From contig NZ_LT800499.1 of the NCBI RefSeq assembly GCF_900166625.1, forward strand, positions 2,510,144-2,570,355: DNA of 60,212 nt. The letters are read 5' to 3'. Shown in pieces: positions 1 to 10,821 of this stretch. The notes beneath the pieces are model-generated. The model worked only from the letters and a program-made list of their open reading frames with translations. It was not told the origin of the DNA and made no database searches. Origin of the DNA: Halobacillus massiliensis (GTDB taxonomy: Bacteria; Bacillota; Bacilli; Bacillales; Halobacillaceae). Within the stretch, counting starts at the first letter, position 1. Every line of letters begins with the position of its first letter. A program made the translations under genes and the position numbers.

Positions 1-9
1 GATTATAGC

Positions 10-172
10 GTTCCGTTTAAACTATAAAATTTAAAGAGGCTGGGAAATGGCGAGACTCCTGCAGGAAGATAGAGCCAGGGTGAGATCCGCGAGTGCAACG
101 AGCTAGCTCACCGGTTCCCCGCGGAAAGCGAGTCATTTCCTTGCCTCGTTCCTCTTATTTAGTAAACGAAAC
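10..172 (+). repeat. Palindromic intergenic repeat, type A (copy A1)
   Basis: The copy is flanked by arms of the form GTTCCGTTTA (10-19) and a variant of its complement (163-172). Inside are nested arms GAGGC/GCCTC and GGAAATG/CATTTCC, then GGTGAG/CTCACC around the palindrome GAGCTAGCTC. No open frame of note and no transposase is present. The same unit recurs at 200, 13438, 13571, 23164, 56262, 56398 and 56541. Confidence 0.8.
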
Positions 173-199
173 AGCTCATTCTCTTTATTAAGTAAGAAA

Positions 200-312
200 G
201 AGACACGGAAATGACGAGCCTCTTTCAAGAAGATAGAGCCAGAGTAAGATCCGCGAGTGTAACTAGCTAGCTCGCAGGCTTACCGTGGAAAGACAGCTGT
301 TTCTCAGCCGTT
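200..312 (+). repeat. Palindromic intergenic repeat, type A, diverged (copy A2)
   Basis: This is a degenerate tandem neighbour of copy A1 in the same orientation. It keeps GGAAATGACGAG, the ATAGAGCC block, GATCCGCGAGTG and CTAGCTAGCTC. Both arms carry substitutions, so the outer palindrome is imperfect. Confidence 0.65.
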
Positions 313-576
313 TTTCTCCTACTCCAAGGCATTTCCCTCTCTAAAATAGCAAAATAAGGCGGCTGACAGTCTCCTTGCTTATAAACGAGCGACAGGATGA
401 TTTTATCCCTCCCCTCCTTATCTAACTACCTTTGTTTTTTACAACTGTTTATAGCTTTATAACGAACGGGTTAAACACAACACAATCGCTTATCATGTTG
501 ATTACATTTTAATAACATTAAGTTTTTCTGCGGACCATTTTGATACAATCACTCTTGTGAGAAGGAGTGAGCAGAA
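313..576. other. Intergenic stretch before the small lipoprotein gene
   Basis: AT-rich sequence with no open frame supported by a ribosome binding site. The only signal is a possible -10 box TACAAT at 544-549 with no good -35 box, followed by AAGGAG at 562-567 belonging to the gene at 577. Confidence 0.4.
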
Positions 577-969
577 GTGATGAAGTCTCTCTATTTAGGA
601 TTGGGGATTATTACCCTTATTCTTATGACAGGATGTGTATTTAACGACGAGAAGGTGGAAGTTATTAGTGCTGAACCTTCTGATTATAAGATATATTTGT
701 ATAATCACTTAGAAGACAAAGAACAGTCGAAACACTACTTGTCAGCTCTGCTCGACTGGAAGCTTAAACATGAAAATAGCGACAATGATACTTTATCTTT
801 TAAAGAATCAAAAATAGGAATTAAAGATATAAAATTTGAGAAGGACCAGCTGCCTGCGTTAGTTATTTCAAAAAATGGAAAAGCGGTTGAAATTATTTAC
901 GGAAAACATAGTGATGAAGAAGAAATTCGGGCAACACTTGAACGTACAGTAGTTTCTCATTCAAAATAA
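577..969 (+). CDS. Small lipoprotein with thioredoxin-like pattern (possible Slp orthologue)
   Basis: 130-residue protein with a lipoprotein signal: a short hydrophobic stretch ending in LMTGC, so Cys20 is the likely lipidated residue. The mature part is about 110 residues, charged, and reads like a compact alpha/beta domain; the segment LPALVISKNG resembles the cis-Pro region of a thioredoxin fold, but no CxxC is present. Start is GTG 577, nine bases after AAGGAG; ATG 580 is also possible. In B. subtilis the gene beyond pdhD is slp, a small peptidoglycan-associated lipoprotein, and the position matches if strand is ignored. Slp orthology is an inference from place and size only. Confidence 0.65.
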   Translation: MMKSLYLGLGIITLILMTGCVFNDEKVEVISAEPSDYKIYLYNHLEDKEQSKHYLSALLDWKLKHENSDNDTLSFKESKIGIKDIKFEKDQLPALVISKNGKAVEIIYGKHSDEEEIRATLERTVVSHSK

Positions 970-1008
970 AGACTCCTAAGCCATTGCTTAGGAGTCTTTA
1001 TTTTTTAT
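966..1008. terminator. Bidirectional intrinsic terminator between the lipoprotein gene and pdhD
   Basis: Ten-base stem GACTCCTAAG / CTTAGGAGTC (971-980 with 987-996), followed by a T run on the plus strand and preceded by an A run that serves the minus strand. It closes two convergent genes. Confidence 0.9.
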
Positions 1009-1017
1009 AGCATTTTT

Positions 1018-2427
1018 TTATTTTACGATGTGGATAGGTTGTCCCATAGCCACTTCTGCAGCTTCCATCGTGATTTCACCTAGTGTAGGGTGAGCATGGA
1101 TAGTTAAGGCAAGATCTTCAGCAGTCATACCTGATTCGATAGCCAACCCAAGCTCTGCAATCATATCGCTAGCGTTAGGTCCGGCGATTTGTGCACCGAT
1201 AACTAAGCCATCCTCTTTACGAGTAATTAGTTTCAGGAACCCGTCACTGTCATTTAAAGACAATGCACGGCCGTTAGCACCAAATGGGAATTTAGAAGCC
1301 TGAACTTCATATCCCGCATCTTTAGCTTCCTGCTCAGTGTATCCAACGGAAGCAAGTTCTGGATCAGAAAATACTACAGCTGGAATTCCGAGATAGTCAA
1401 TTTCAGCATTTTCACCTGCAATTACTTCTGCTGCAATTTTACCTTCATAAGAAGCTTTGTGAGCTAATGGAGGACCATCTACAATGTCACCAATTGCATA
1501 GATATTATCAATGCTTGTGCGACACTGCTTGTCGATATTGATGATTCCTTTATCGCTCATTTCAATTCCAAGCTCTTCAAGGCCGATTTCATCTGTATTT
1601 GGACGGCGTCCAACAGTCACAAGTACGTAATCTGCATCGATAGTTTTTTCTTCGCCTTTTACTTCATACGTAACTGTTACTCCATCTTCTTTTTCTTCTA
1701 CGCCTTTTGCCATGGCATTCGTTACAACATCAACGCCTTTTTTCTTAAGACGACGTTTAACTAGTGAAGACATCTGTTTCTCAAATCCACCAAGGATATC
1801 CTTAGTACCTTCAAGAATTGTAACTTCCGTATCAAAGTTTGCATAAGCTGTTCCCAACTCTGTACCGATATAGCCACCACCGATGACTACCATTTTCTTA
1901 GGCACATCTTCAAGGGCTAAAGCGCCTGTTGAATCAAGCACACGGTCGGAAAATTTGAAATTTGGAATTTCAATCGGACGTGAACCAGTTGCAATAATTG
2001 CATTTTTAAACGTGTAAGTCTGTGAGTTTTTATCATCCATTACACGTACAGTGTTTTTATCAACAAAGTAAACTTCACCTTTTACGATGTCTACTTTGTT
2101 ACCTTTTAACAGGCCTTCAACACCGCCGGTAAGTTTTTTAACAACGCCGCCCTTCCATTCTTGCACTTTAGAAAAGTCAACTGTTGTTTTTTCAGATTGA
2201 ATTCCCATATCTTCTGCACCTTTAGCGTGCTCAAAACGGTGTCCTGCTTGGATAAGAGCTTTAGATGGTACGCAACCAACGTTTAAGCAAACTCCTCCAA
2301 GGTTTCCTTTGTCAACAATCGTAACTTTCTGACCAGTCTGCGCAGCACGGATGGCAGCAACATAGCCGCCAGGACCCGCACCAATTACTAATGTGTCTAA
2401 CTCGATTGGAAAATCTCCTACTACCAT
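1018..2427 (-). CDS. pdhD: Dihydrolipoyl dehydrogenase, E3 of pyruvate dehydrogenase
   Basis: 469-residue flavoprotein that reoxidises the dihydrolipoyl groups of the E2 core and passes electrons to NAD+. It shows an N-terminal FAD-binding GAGPGG (about residue 16), the redox-active pair in GGVCLNVGC (Cys47 and Cys52), a second nucleotide-binding GGGYIG near residue 183, and the C-terminal HAHPTLGE catalytic His-Glu motif. Length is normal for the family. It is the last gene of pdhABCD, begins just after the pdhC stop, and has GGAGG before ATG 2427. The E3 is probably shared with other 2-oxoacid dehydrogenases, as in other Bacillus. Confidence 0.97.
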   Translation of the reverse strand: MVVGDFPIELDTLVIGAGPGGYVAAIRAAQTGQKVTIVDKGNLGGVCLNVGCVPSKALIQAGHRFEHAKGAEDMGIQSEKTTVDFSKVQEWKGGVVKKLTGGVEGLLKGNKVDIVKGEVYFVDKNTVRVMDDKNSQTYTFKNAIIATGSRPIEIPNFKFSDRVLDSTGALALEDVPKKMVVIGGGYIGTELGTAYANFDTEVTILEGTKDILGGFEKQMSSLVKRRLKKKGVDVVTNAMAKGVEEKEDGVTVTYEVKGEEKTIDADYVLVTVGRRPNTDEIGLEELGIEMSDKGIINIDKQCRTSIDNIYAIGDIVDGPPLAHKASYEGKIAAEVIAGENAEIDYLGIPAVVFSDPELASVGYTEQEAKDAGYEVQASKFPFGANGRALSLNDSDGFLKLITRKEDGLVIGAQIAGPNASDMIAELGLAIESGMTAEDLALTIHAHPTLGEITMEAAEVAMGQPIHIVK

Positions 2428-2430
2428 ACT

Positions 2431-3744
2431 TTACGCCTCCATCATAATTAGTTGTGGATCGTTCAGTAAACGCTTGATGTTGTTCATTGCATGCTGAGCT
2501 GTTGCACCGTCAATCATTCTATGGTCAAAGCTTAGAGAAATCGCAAGGACAGGAGCTACTACAACTTCTCCATCACGAACGACCGGCTTTTCTGCGATAC
2601 GACCGATACCTAGAATAGCTACTTCAGGGTGGTTAATAACCGGTGTAAACCATTGGCCTCCCGCAGAACCAATATTCGTAATTGTAGTAGATGCGCCTTT
2701 CATGTCATCAGAACCAAGCTTACCGTCGCGAGCTTTAACTGCAAGCTCGTTTACTTCGCTGGAGATAGAGAAGATTGATTTACGATCGGCATCTTTAACA
2801 ACGGGTACAAGCAGGCCTTTATCAGTATCAGCCGCAATACCAATATTATAGTAGTGTTTTTGGATAATTTCATCTGTATTGTCGTCTAATGACGTATTTA
2901 ATACAGGGAACTTCTTAAGAGTAGAAACTAGAGCCTTCACTACATAAGGCAGGTACGTTAACTTGATATCCTGCTCTGCCGCCACTGCTTTAAATTTCTT
3001 GCGGTGTGAAACAAGTTCAGTAACATCCACTTCATCCATTAGTGTAACATGGGGAGCGGTATGTTTAGAATTAACCATGGCTTTAGCGATTGCCTTACGA
3101 ATTCCGCTCATCTTCTCACGAGTTTCAGGATATGCCTCACCCGCTGCAGGAGTCTGCTGCTTAGAAGATTCTTCCGTTGTCTCTTCAGCTTTCGCTTCAG
3201 AAGGCTGCTCTGAAGCCGCTTCTTTCTGATCTCCGCTTAAGAAGCTTTCAACATCCTCTTTAAGGACACGGCCATTTTTGCCGGATCCTTCTACTCTGCG
3301 AATGTCCACATCGTTATCGCGGGCAAACTTACGAACAGAAGGCATTGCGATGACACGCTTGTCTTCATCAACCTCTTCATCAGCACCTGCTGCGGGCTGA
3401 TCAGATGATGTCTCTTCTTGTGGAGCTTCTTCTTTAGATTCTTCTTTCTGCTCTTCTTTCGGTTCTTCCTTGCTTTCTTCTTCAGAAGCATCGGAAGAAT
3501 TTTCAGAACCATCATCAATTGTGATGATAACAGTACCTACCGTCGTCGTCTCGCCTTCTTCTACATGGATCTCTTTGACCGTTCCATCTACTTGGGAAGG
3601 GATTTCTACAACGGCTTTATCGTTCTGCACTTCGCAAAGTACGTCGTCTTCTTTTACTTCGTCACCTTTTTTTACAAACCACTTAGCGATTTCACCTTCG
3701 TGGATACCTTCACCGATATCAGGTAATTTAAATTCAAATGCCAC
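2431..3744 (-). CDS. pdhC: Dihydrolipoyllysine acetyltransferase, E2 of pyruvate dehydrogenase
   Basis: 437-residue core enzyme that carries acetyl groups from E1 to coenzyme A. One lipoyl domain occupies residues 1-80 with the lipoylated Lys43 in NDKAVVE. A long acidic Glu/Ser/Ala linker follows, then the peripheral-subunit-binding domain near 130-168 ([11 protein letters not shown] and GRVLKEDV). The catalytic acyltransferase domain runs to the end, with the His motif SFDHRMIDG. The linker is much more acidic than the Ala/Pro linkers of non-halophiles, which fits a salt-adapted cell. Start is GTG 3744 after AGGAGGG. The gene sits between pdhB and pdhD, and the pdhD ribosome binding site overlaps its 3' end. 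Confidence 0.97.
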   Translation of the reverse strand: MAFEFKLPDIGEGIHEGEIAKWFVKKGDEVKEDDVLCEVQNDKAVVEIPSQVDGTVKEIHVEEGETTTVGTVIITIDDGSENSSDASEEESKEEPKEEQKEESKEEAPQEETSSDQPAAGADEEVDEDKRVIAMPSVRKFARDNDVDIRRVEGSGKNGRVLKEDVESFLSGDQKEAASEQPSEAKAEETTEESSKQQTPAAGEAYPETREKMSGIRKAIAKAMVNSKHTAPHVTLMDEVDVTELVSHRKKFKAVAAEQDIKLTYLPYVVKALVSTLKKFPVLNTSLDDNTDEIIQKHYYNIGIAADTDKGLLVPVVKDADRKSIFSISSEVNELAVKARDGKLGSDDMKGASTTITNIGSAGGQWFTPVINHPEVAILGIGRIAEKPVVRDGEVVVAPVLAISLSFDHRMIDGATAQHAMNNIKRLLNDPQLIMMEA

Positions 3745-3771
3745 GGTTATTTCCCTCCTATTTTAGAGTGA

Positions 3772-4749
3772 TTAAAAGTTCATTACTTTGTTTACTTTTT
3801 CCACAACATCATTGTGGTTTGGAAGCCAAACTTCTTCAGCTTGAGTAAACGCGTAAACAGTATCTGGAGCCGTAACACGAAGTACAGGAGCTTCTAAATG
3901 AAGAATAGCTTTTTCCTGAATTTCAGAAACAATATTTGCAGCAATTCCTGCTTGTTTCTGCGCTTCCTGTGCCACAACTACACGATTCGTTTTTTCCACT
4001 GATTTAAGAATTGTTTCATAATCAACCGGAGAAACCGTACGCAGATCGATTACCTCTGCACTTACTCCATCATTTTCAAGTTCTTCAGCCGCTTTAAGGC
4101 AAGTATGAACCATGGCTCCATAAGCGATGAGAGTTACATCTGTTCCTTCTCTCTTAACTTCCGCTTTTCCTAGTTCGATTGCGTAATCCTCTTCAGGTAC
4201 TTCATCTCGGAAAGAACGATAAAGCTTCATGTGCTCAAGGAAGATAACAGGGTCGTTTTCACGGATAGACTGGATGAGAAGTCCTTTTGCATCGTAAGGG
4301 TTTGAAGGTATAACTACTTTCAGCCCCGGCTGCTGTGCCATAAGACCTTCTAAGCTGTCCGCGTGAAGTTCCGGCGTGTGAACACCTCCTCCAAATGGAG
4401 AACGCACAGTAATCGGCATGCTTTGAGAATTACCAGAACGATAGCGGTAACGAGCCATTTGTCCGCTGATGGCATCCATTACTTCATAAACGAAACCAAA
4501 GAATTGAATTTCTGGTACAGGACGATAGCCCGTCAATGCAAGTCCGATAGAAATGCCGCCAATTCCTGATTCAGCAAGAGGAGTGTCAAAAACACGATCT
4601 TCGCCGAATTCGTCTTGAAGGCCTTCGGTTGCACGGAATACACCGCCGTTTTGGCCGACATCTTCACCGAAAACGAGCACGTTTTCATCATTTTTAAGTT
4701 CTGTACGCATCGCGTCCGTGATGGCTTGAATCATTGTCATTTGTGCCAT
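3772..4749 (-). CDS. pdhB: Pyruvate dehydrogenase E1 component, beta subunit
   Basis: 325-residue subunit forming the alpha2beta2 thiamine-diphosphate-dependent E1 that decarboxylates pyruvate and reductively acetylates the E2 lipoyl arm. The family pattern is clear: FGEDVG near residue 27, FDTPLAESG near 55, the aromatic [11 protein letters not shown] region and the C-terminal transketolase-type segment starting near residue 200. Length matches B. subtilis PdhB. The start lies three bases after the pdhA stop, so the two subunits are probably translationally coupled. Confidence 0.97.
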   Translation of the reverse strand: MAQMTMIQAITDAMRTELKNDENVLVFGEDVGQNGGVFRATEGLQDEFGEDRVFDTPLAESGIGGISIGLALTGYRPVPEIQFFGFVYEVMDAISGQMARYRYRSGNSQSMPITVRSPFGGGVHTPELHADSLEGLMAQQPGLKVVIPSNPYDAKGLLIQSIRENDPVIFLEHMKLYRSFRDEVPEEDYAIELGKAEVKREGTDVTLIAYGAMVHTCLKAAEELENDGVSAEVIDLRTVSPVDYETILKSVEKTNRVVVAQEAQKQAGIAANIVSEIQEKAILHLEAPVLRVTAPDTVYAFTQAEEVWLPNHNDVVEKVNKVMNF

Positions 4750-4752
4750 GAT

Positions 4753-5880
<1,128 letters not shown>

Positions 5881-6028
5881 TTAGCCTTCCCAAAATTGCA
5901 AAAAAACTGTACCGATTTACTCCTATAGGATTTACCCTCTGTGATTCTTTATTAATCATAAGGGAAACTAACGGAAACTGTTATAATTTTCACCTGAAGT
6001 TAATTGATACAATATATTTTCCTATTGT

Positions 6029-6057
6029 AGTTTAGCTTAATCTGCATTGAGCGTCAA
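6029..6057 (-). promoter_or_regulatory. Candidate sigma-A promoter of pdhABCD
   Basis: On the minus strand, TTGACG (6052-6057) and TAAACT (6029-6034) are separated by 17 bases. This would leave a leader of about 185 nt before pdhA. The remainder of 5836-6202 holds no open frame with a ribosome binding site and no obvious operator. Confidence 0.45.
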
Positions 6058-6202
6058 TAAATCAAGAAATAAAATAATTCTATAGTCATAATCTTACTGT
6101 ATGAGACTGGAAACAGCATACCAATTGTTCTGTGAATCCCTCTTCTGTACTAATCATTTTTAGCACCTGTATTAATTTTACGTTTTTTCTATTCTACATG
6201 CA

Positions 6203-6236
6203 AATAAAAAAACCAGCCTCTAATCGGCTGGTTCCT
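6203..6236 (-). terminator. Terminator after the ykyA-like gene
   Basis: Stem AACCAGCC / GGCTGGTT with a T run on the minus strand, directly after the stop of the lipoprotein gene. Confidence 0.88.
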
Positions 6237-6238
6237 TC

Positions 6239-6892
6239 TTAACCTTCATAAGTGACGTCAAGTTCTGCTTTTTCATAGAATTCTTTCTTTAAATCATTAT
6301 ATTCTGTTGTGTACTGATTGAATTTCTCATTAGCTTCCATAATGGCCGTATAGCTTTCATTAATTTCTTCCACTTTACCTTGAAGTTGATCTTTAGTTAA
6401 ATCTTCATTTTGAAACATTTCATAAAGTTCCTTATCAAGGTTTAATGCTGTTTGATAATTATCATACAGCTCCTGATAAGACTCATATCGCTGATCCATT
6501 TTCTCGATAAGCTGGTCAGCTGACTTTTGAGCTTCTTCTGATTCCAAATCATCCGCTGCCCCTTCTGCTTTATCGAATTCTTCTTTTGCCTCGTCTATGC
6601 TTTCTTTTTCCTCAGCTAGAAGATCTTTTCTTTCATTTATAATCGAAAGTGCCTCTTCAGACATTTCATTAATCTTCTTCTGCTCTTCTGAAGTCAGCTC
6701 AACGATTTGATTATAAATTTTTTCTTCCTCAGCTTCCAGCTCTTGAAGCGGCTGCTGCTGTTCTCGGAAAGTTTCCTCCAAATTAACCGCTTCTTCCAAG
6801 TGATCATACATCTGTTCTTTAGGCTCTCCCGAACAAGCAGCCAACAAAAAAGGCGCTCCCATTAGAAGCGTCAGCAACTTTAAATAACGCAA
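6239..6892 (-). CDS. YkyA-like coiled-coil lipoprotein
   Basis: About 217-residue lipoprotein. A hydrophobic signal ends in FLLAAC. The rest is almost entirely Glu/Lys/Gln/Leu heptad-like sequence, so a long coiled coil outside the membrane is expected. In B. subtilis the lipoprotein gene ykyA lies between defB and pdhA, exactly as here; its function is not established. The longer frame begins at ATG 6910, but the strong GGAGGGGG falls inside that extension, eight bases before TTG 6892, so TTG 6892 is preferred. It has its own terminator and is read separately from pdh. Confidence 0.8.
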   Translation of the reverse strand: MRYLKLLTLLMGAPFLLAACSGEPKEQMYDHLEEAVNLEETFREQQQPLQELEAEEEKIYNQIVELTSEEQKKINEMSEEALSIINERKDLLAEEKESIDEAKEEFDKAEGAADDLESEEAQKSADQLIEKMDQRYESYQELYDNYQTALNLDKELYEMFQNEDLTKDQLQGKVEEINESYTAIMEANEKFNQYTTEYNDLKKEFYEKAELDVTYEG

Positions 6893-6968
6893 CTTCTCTT
6901 CCCCCTCCATCTCATACCTACCTAATTATGTAAATTCCTATATACCATAGTATACCAAATGAATATAA

Positions 6969-6997
6969 TTGAAAAGTAAGGATTATTTCTGTAATCT
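6969..6997 (+). promoter_or_regulatory. Candidate sigma-A promoter of the deformylase gene
   Basis: TTGAAA (6969-6974), 17-base spacer, TAATCT (6992-6997). It lies 60 bases before the preferred start at 7057 and on the opposite strand to the divergent lipoprotein gene. Confidence 0.5.
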
Positions 6998-7056
6998 TAT
7001 GAAAGTTCATGTATGTTAAAATGGTTGGGGAATGTGTTAAAGAAAGGATGTCGAAG

Positions 7057-7611
7057 ATGATTACGATGGAAGATATCGTACGAGAAGGCCATCCCGCTCT
7101 TCGCAAAGTAACTGAAGAAGTGGATATGCCCCCGTCGAATGAAGATAAAGAAACACTCAACGAAATGCTGCAGTATTTAAAAAACAGCCAGGACGAACAA
7201 GTCTGTGACCGCTACGGGTTACGTCCAGGAGTAGGTTTAGCAGCCCCTCAAATCAATGTGAATAAAAGAATGATGGCTGTACATTTTGAAGATCTTAATG
7301 GAAAGATTTACAGCCACGGCATATTTAATCCGCGAATCATCAGTCACTCTGTTGAAAAAACATACCTTTCTACAGGAGAAGGTTGTTTATCAGTAGATCG
7401 GGAGGTTCCGGGTTATGTGCCTAGATATCGCCGCATTACTGTCAGAGGAACTGACTTAGAAGGAAATGAACTTAAAATAAGACTAAAAGATTACGCGGCT
7501 ATTGTTTTTCAACATGAAATTGATCACCTTCACGGCATAATGTTTTATGATCATATTGATCAGGAAAATCCTTTTAAAGAACCAGAAGAGGCGAAACCTG
7601 TAGACAGGTAA
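7057..7611 (+). CDS. def: Peptide deformylase
   Basis: 184-residue metalloenzyme removing the N-formyl group from nascent proteins. The three class motifs are present: GVGLAAPQ, EGCLSV (metal-binding Cys) and HEIDHL (two metal-binding His and the catalytic Glu). The long insert between the N-terminus and motif 1 is typical of Gram-positive type II deformylases such as B. subtilis DefB (YkrB), and the neighbours are the same. The frame extends upstream to 7009, but AAAGGA at 7044 fits ATG 7057 and the protein then starts MITMEDIV as in the orthologue. Confidence 0.95.
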   Translation: MITMEDIVREGHPALRKVTEEVDMPPSNEDKETLNEMLQYLKNSQDEQVCDRYGLRPGVGLAAPQINVNKRMMAVHFEDLNGKIYSHGIFNPRIISHSVEKTYLSTGEGCLSVDREVPGYVPRYRRITVRGTDLEGNELKIRLKDYAAIVFQHEIDHLHGIMFYDHIDQENPFKEPEEAKPVDR

Positions 7612-7645
7612 AAGGACTGCTTTTTATTAAGCAGTCCTTTTTGTG
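7609..7645 (+). terminator. Terminator after def
   Basis: Stem AAAGGACTGC / GCAGTCCTTT (7611-7620 with 7631-7640) followed by Ts. The stop codon is part of the left arm. Confidence 0.9.
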
Positions 7646-7706
7646 TCCGGAAATATAGGCTATTACAGCCTGTATTTTACTTATTAAATTTTGGAAATTT
7701 TACTTC

Positions 7707-8480
7707 CTATAATAACTTTAAGTGGCGGATAGCTTTTACTAAGCCATCATCGTTTACATCAGTTGTAACATAATCACTAACTTGTTTAGCAGCATCTACT
7801 GCATTCCCCATGGCTACACCCGTGCCTACTTCCCTAATCATTTCTATATCATTTAATCCATCTCCGAAAGCGTAAGTGTTTTTCAGCTCAAGGCCTGCAG
7901 CATCAATCATCTTCTGAATGCCTTTAGCTTTTGAACCGCCAGCCGGCAGGATATCGCATGAGTATTCATGCCAGCGGATATAGTCAAACGCTTTATGCTT
8001 ATCTCTATAATAATCAATTTCATTTCCTTCACAGAAAACAAGTGATTGAAAGAGCTCTGTTTCTTCATGAAATTTATCATTCACTTTGGGGTACTCAAAG
8101 TTCAAAGAACCGAGAGATTCTCTTATAAATGAATGGTTTGGATCTGACGCCCGCATCCCTTTTTCGTTCATAAAAACTAAGGGATGATTTTTTGAATGGG
8201 CATCATCATATAGTTTCTCCAGTTCAGAATAAGGAAGGGGATTCTTATAAATAACTTCTCCTTCAAATACTACATACTGACCATTAAAGCTTACAAAGGA
8301 ATCGATTCCAAGCGTTTCTCTAATATCCTCATACATAAATGGTGCTCTCCCTGTAGCGATCGCACAGTAAACTCCGCTTTTTTGCAGATCCTTTACTGCC
8401 TTCACTGTAGCCTCAGGCAATTTTTTCTGGTGATTTAGAAGTGTGCCGTCAATATCAAAAAAAGCGATTTTTTCTGTCAT
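7707..8480 (-). CDS. HAD-superfamily Cof-type phosphatase (YkrA-like)
   Basis: 257-residue cytosolic hydrolase. Motif I is FFDIDGTLL with the nucleophilic Asp near residue 9. Motif II is AIATGRAP. A C2B-type cap lies in the middle, and motifs III/IV are KAKGIQKM and FGDGLNDIEM. These are typical of Cof/YkrA phosphatases acting on small phosphorylated metabolites; the substrate cannot be read from sequence. The frame opens at TTG 8501, but GGGGGAA stands eight bases before ATG 8480, which is used here. It occupies the B. subtilis ykrA position between def and rpoY. Confidence 0.9.
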   Translation of the reverse strand: MTEKIAFFDIDGTLLNHQKKLPEATVKAVKDLQKSGVYCAIATGRAPFMYEDIRETLGIDSFVSFNGQYVVFEGEVIYKNPLPYSELEKLYDDAHSKNHPLVFMNEKGMRASDPNHSFIRESLGSLNFEYPKVNDKFHEETELFQSLVFCEGNEIDYYRDKHKAFDYIRWHEYSCDILPAGGSKAKGIQKMIDAAGLELKNTYAFGDGLNDIEMIREVGTGVAMGNAVDAAKQVSDYVTTDVNDDGLVKAIRHLKLL

Positions 8481-8704
8481 AAAATATTCCCCCAAAAACA
8501 AATTTATCCATTCTGTATATGACTCTATCTAACATTGGATATACTGTAGCATGAGTGGATATATTTGAGAAGTTTTACGAAAGATAATATAAATTGATCT
8601 AAGCTAATTGTTTCTTTCTGATGCAATCCGTATTATACTATAAATAACAGGGATTGGCCGGTTTAACGTTTTTAGTGTCTTTCTTCATCGGTGAAAGGAG
8701 ATGG

Positions 8705-8782
8705 ATGCGCATGATGAAGCGTCTAAGAAGGAAGCTTAGAAAACGTTGGAAAAAAATCATGGAACGTAAAAGCTATGCTTGA
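8705..8782 (+). CDS. Basic 25-residue leader ORF upstream of rpoY
   Basis: The peptide starts MRMMKRLRRKLRKRW and ends MERKSYA; 13 of 25 residues are Arg or Lys, and the rest are mainly Met/Leu/Trp, giving an amphipathic basic helix. AAAGGAG (8694-8700) precedes it at a usable distance; ATG 8711 or 8714 are alternative starts. It is followed after seven bases by a hairpin and then rpoY-rnjA. I do not recognise a family. It may be a leader peptide, an independent small protein or fortuitous. Confidence 0.5.
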   Translation: MRMMKRLRRKLRKRWKKIMERKSYA

Positions 8783-8789
8783 AAAGCAA

Positions 8790-8811
8790 AGTCATTTAGC
8801 GGAAAATGACT
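8790..8811 (+). promoter_or_regulatory. Hairpin between the basic leader ORF and rpoY
   Basis: Stem AGTCATTT / AAATGACT (8790-8797 with 8804-8811) with a six-base loop. It lacks a proper T run, so it is a weak terminator at best and could act as an attenuator or processing site. Confidence 0.45.
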
Positions 8812-8898
8812 ATTTCACCTTTGCAATTTAATCGAATACCAAGTCATACTATTGTCAGTAATGATTGGAATTTATATCTAGTAAGGAGAGATTGTTGA

Positions 8899-9108
8899 AT
8901 GGTTTTTAAGGTTTTGTATCAGGAGCTTGCACAAGAAGTTCCTGTACGCGAACGTACTAAAGCTTTGTATGTCGAAGCAGAATCAGAGCAAGAAGTACGT
9001 ACTAAATTAGTCGAAAAAAATATTAATATTGAATATATTCAGGTGTTAAATGAGGAACACCTGGAATATGAAAAACAAAATGAAGATTTCCAGTTGGAGA
9101 ACGTGTAA
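8899..9108 (+). CDS. rpoY: RNA polymerase epsilon subunit (YkzG)
   Basis: 69-residue acidic protein starting MVFKVLYQE and containing the family signature region [17 protein letters not shown]. The epsilon subunit binds the RNA polymerase core of Firmicutes. AAGGAGAG precedes ATG 8899. The stop is three bases before rnjA, so the pair is co-translated, the same pairing found throughout the Bacillaceae. Confidence 0.93.
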   Translation: MVFKVLYQELAQEVPVRERTKALYVEAESEQEVRTKLVEKNINIEYIQVLNEEHLEYEKQNEDFQLENV

Positions 9109-9111
9109 CAC

Positions 9112-10779
9112 ATGAAGTTTGTAAAAAATGACCAAACAGCCGTATTCGCCCTTGGCGGACTCGGTGAAATCGGTAAAAACACATACGCTGTACAATTTCA
9201 AGATGAAATTATCCTCATTGATGCAGGAATTAAATTTCCTGAAGACGAATTGTTAGGAATAGATTACGTAATTCCTGATTACACTTATTTAGTACAAAAT
9301 GAAGACAAAATAAAAGGCCTGTTTATTACACACGGGCACGAAGATCACATCGGAGGGATTCCCTACCTTCTGCGTGAGATCAACATCCCAATATACGCTG
9401 GCAAGCTGGCTGCTGGTTTATTACGCAATAAGTTAGATGAACATGGCTTATTACGCAATACAAAAATGCACACAATTCAAGAAGACGATGTTATTAAATT
9501 CCGCAAAACATCGGTTTCATTCTTCCGTACTACACACAGTATTCCTGATTCTTTCGGAATTGTTGTTAAGACACCTCCTGGTAATATCGTTCATACAGGA
9601 GACTTCAAATTCGATTTCACCCCTGTTGGAGAACCAGCGAATATTGCGCGCATGGCAGAGATTGGAAAAGAAGGTGTACTTGCCCTCTTATCTGACAGTA
9701 CAAATAGTGAAGTCCCTGGGTTCACAAAATCTGAACGTGTGGTCGGCCAGAGCATACAAGATATTTTCTCTCGCGTAGATGGCAGGTTGATTTTTGCCAC
9801 TTTTGCCTCAAACATTTACCGTTTGCAGCAAGTGATAGAATCAGCTGTTAAATACAATAGAAAAGTTGCAGTTTTTGGCCGAAGCATGGAAAACTCTGTG
9901 AGGATCGGGCAGGAACTAGGCTATATTCGTGCGCCAAAAGATACGTTTATCGAGCCAAACCAAATTAACCGCCTTCCTGCACATGAAGTAACGATCTTAT
10001 GTACAGGGTCTCAAGGTGAACCAATGGCCGCTTTATCAAGAATTGCAAATGGCACTCACCGCCAAATTCAAATTCAACCGAAGGATACAGTCGTGTTTTC
10101 CTCTTCCCCAATCCCTGGTAACACGATTAGTGTCAGCCGTACGATTAATAAATTGTATCGTGCAGGTGCCGATGTTATACACGGTCCGTTAAACGACATT
10201 CATACTTCCGGGCACGGCAGCCAAGAAGAAATGAAACTTATGCTTCGCCTGATTCAGCCGAAGTATTTCATGCCGATTCATGGTGAATACCGCATGTTAA
10301 AAGAACACGTTAAACTAAGTGAAGACTGTGGACTTGATCCTGAAAATTGTTTCGTAATGGATAACGGTGATGTGCTGGCTCTTGGAAAAGATGAAGCTAT
10401 GATCGCTGGTAAAATTCCTTCTGGCTCTGTTTATGTCGATGGAAGTGGTATTGGCGATATCGGAAACATCGTTCTAAGAGACCGTCGTATTCTTTCTGAA
10501 GAAGGACTTGTTATTGTAGTTGTAAGTATCAACATGAAAGAGTTTAAGATTGCTTCAGGTCCTGATATCATTTCTCGCGGATTCGTATATATGAGAGAAT
10601 CTGAGGACTTAATTAAGGAAGCACAGAAGCTCGTCAGCTCTCATGTGGAAAAAGTAATGCAGCGTAAGACGACTCAATGGTCTGAAATTAAAAATGAAAT
10701 TACAGATACGATTGCTCCATTCTTATTTGAAAAAACGAAGCGTCGCCCAATGATCCTTCCAATTATTATGGAAGTGTGA
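9112..10779 (+). CDS. rnjA: Ribonuclease J1
   Basis: 555-residue metallo-beta-lactamase-fold ribonuclease with 5'-to-3' exonuclease and endonuclease activity, central to mRNA turnover and rRNA maturation. The zinc motif [10 protein letters not shown] lies near residue 73, and further ligands are in HTGDFKFD. The beta-CASP domain occupies roughly 200-370. GSQGEPM and the late HTSGH and PIHGEYRM motifs are intact. Length equals B. subtilis RnjA. Downstream is a strong terminator, so the operon is rpoY-rnjA only. Confidence 0.97.
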   Translation: MKFVKNDQTAVFALGGLGEIGKNTYAVQFQDEIILIDAGIKFPEDELLGIDYVIPDYTYLVQNEDKIKGLFITHGHEDHIGGIPYLLREINIPIYAGKLAAGLLRNKLDEHGLLRNTKMHTIQEDDVIKFRKTSVSFFRTTHSIPDSFGIVVKTPPGNIVHTGDFKFDFTPVGEPANIARMAEIGKEGVLALLSDSTNSEVPGFTKSERVVGQSIQDIFSRVDGRLIFATFASNIYRLQQVIESAVKYNRKVAVFGRSMENSVRIGQELGYIRAPKDTFIEPNQINRLPAHEVTILCTGSQGEPMAALSRIANGTHRQIQIQPKDTVVFSSSPIPGNTISVSRTINKLYRAGADVIHGPLNDIHTSGHGSQEEMKLMLRLIQPKYFMPIHGEYRMLKEHVKLSEDCGLDPENCFVMDNGDVLALGKDEAMIAGKIPSGSVYVDGSGIGDIGNIVLRDRRILSEEGLVIVVVSINMKEFKIASGPDIISRGFVYMRESEDLIKEAQKLVSSHVEKVMQRKTTQWSEIKNEITDTIAPFLFEKTKRRPMILPIIMEV

Positions 10780-10782
10780 TTT

Positions 10783-10819
10783 AAAAAATCCCGCTCAATA
10801 ATCGAGCGGGATTTTTTTA
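10783..10819. terminator. Bidirectional terminator between rnjA and the pyruvate oxidase gene
   Basis: Stem AATCCCGCTC / GAGCGGGATT with A and T runs on the two sides, placed between two convergent stop codons. Confidence 0.92.
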
Positions 10820-10821
10820 TG

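Larger units (their letters stand above)
8481..8898. other. Leader region upstream of rpoY-rnjA
   Basis: On the plus strand this 400-base stretch holds a possible -10 box TATACT (8634-8639, weak -35 TTTCTT), the short basic ORF at 8705-8782, and a hairpin at 8790-8811. On the minus strand only the ribosome binding site of the HAD gene is recognised. Confidence 0.5.

Noticed and set aside
3418-3766. Two plus-strand frames opposite pdhC rich in Phe/Arg or Ser
   Set aside because: They are mirror images of the low-complexity acidic linker and lipoyl domain of pdhC, in different frames, with no translation signals.
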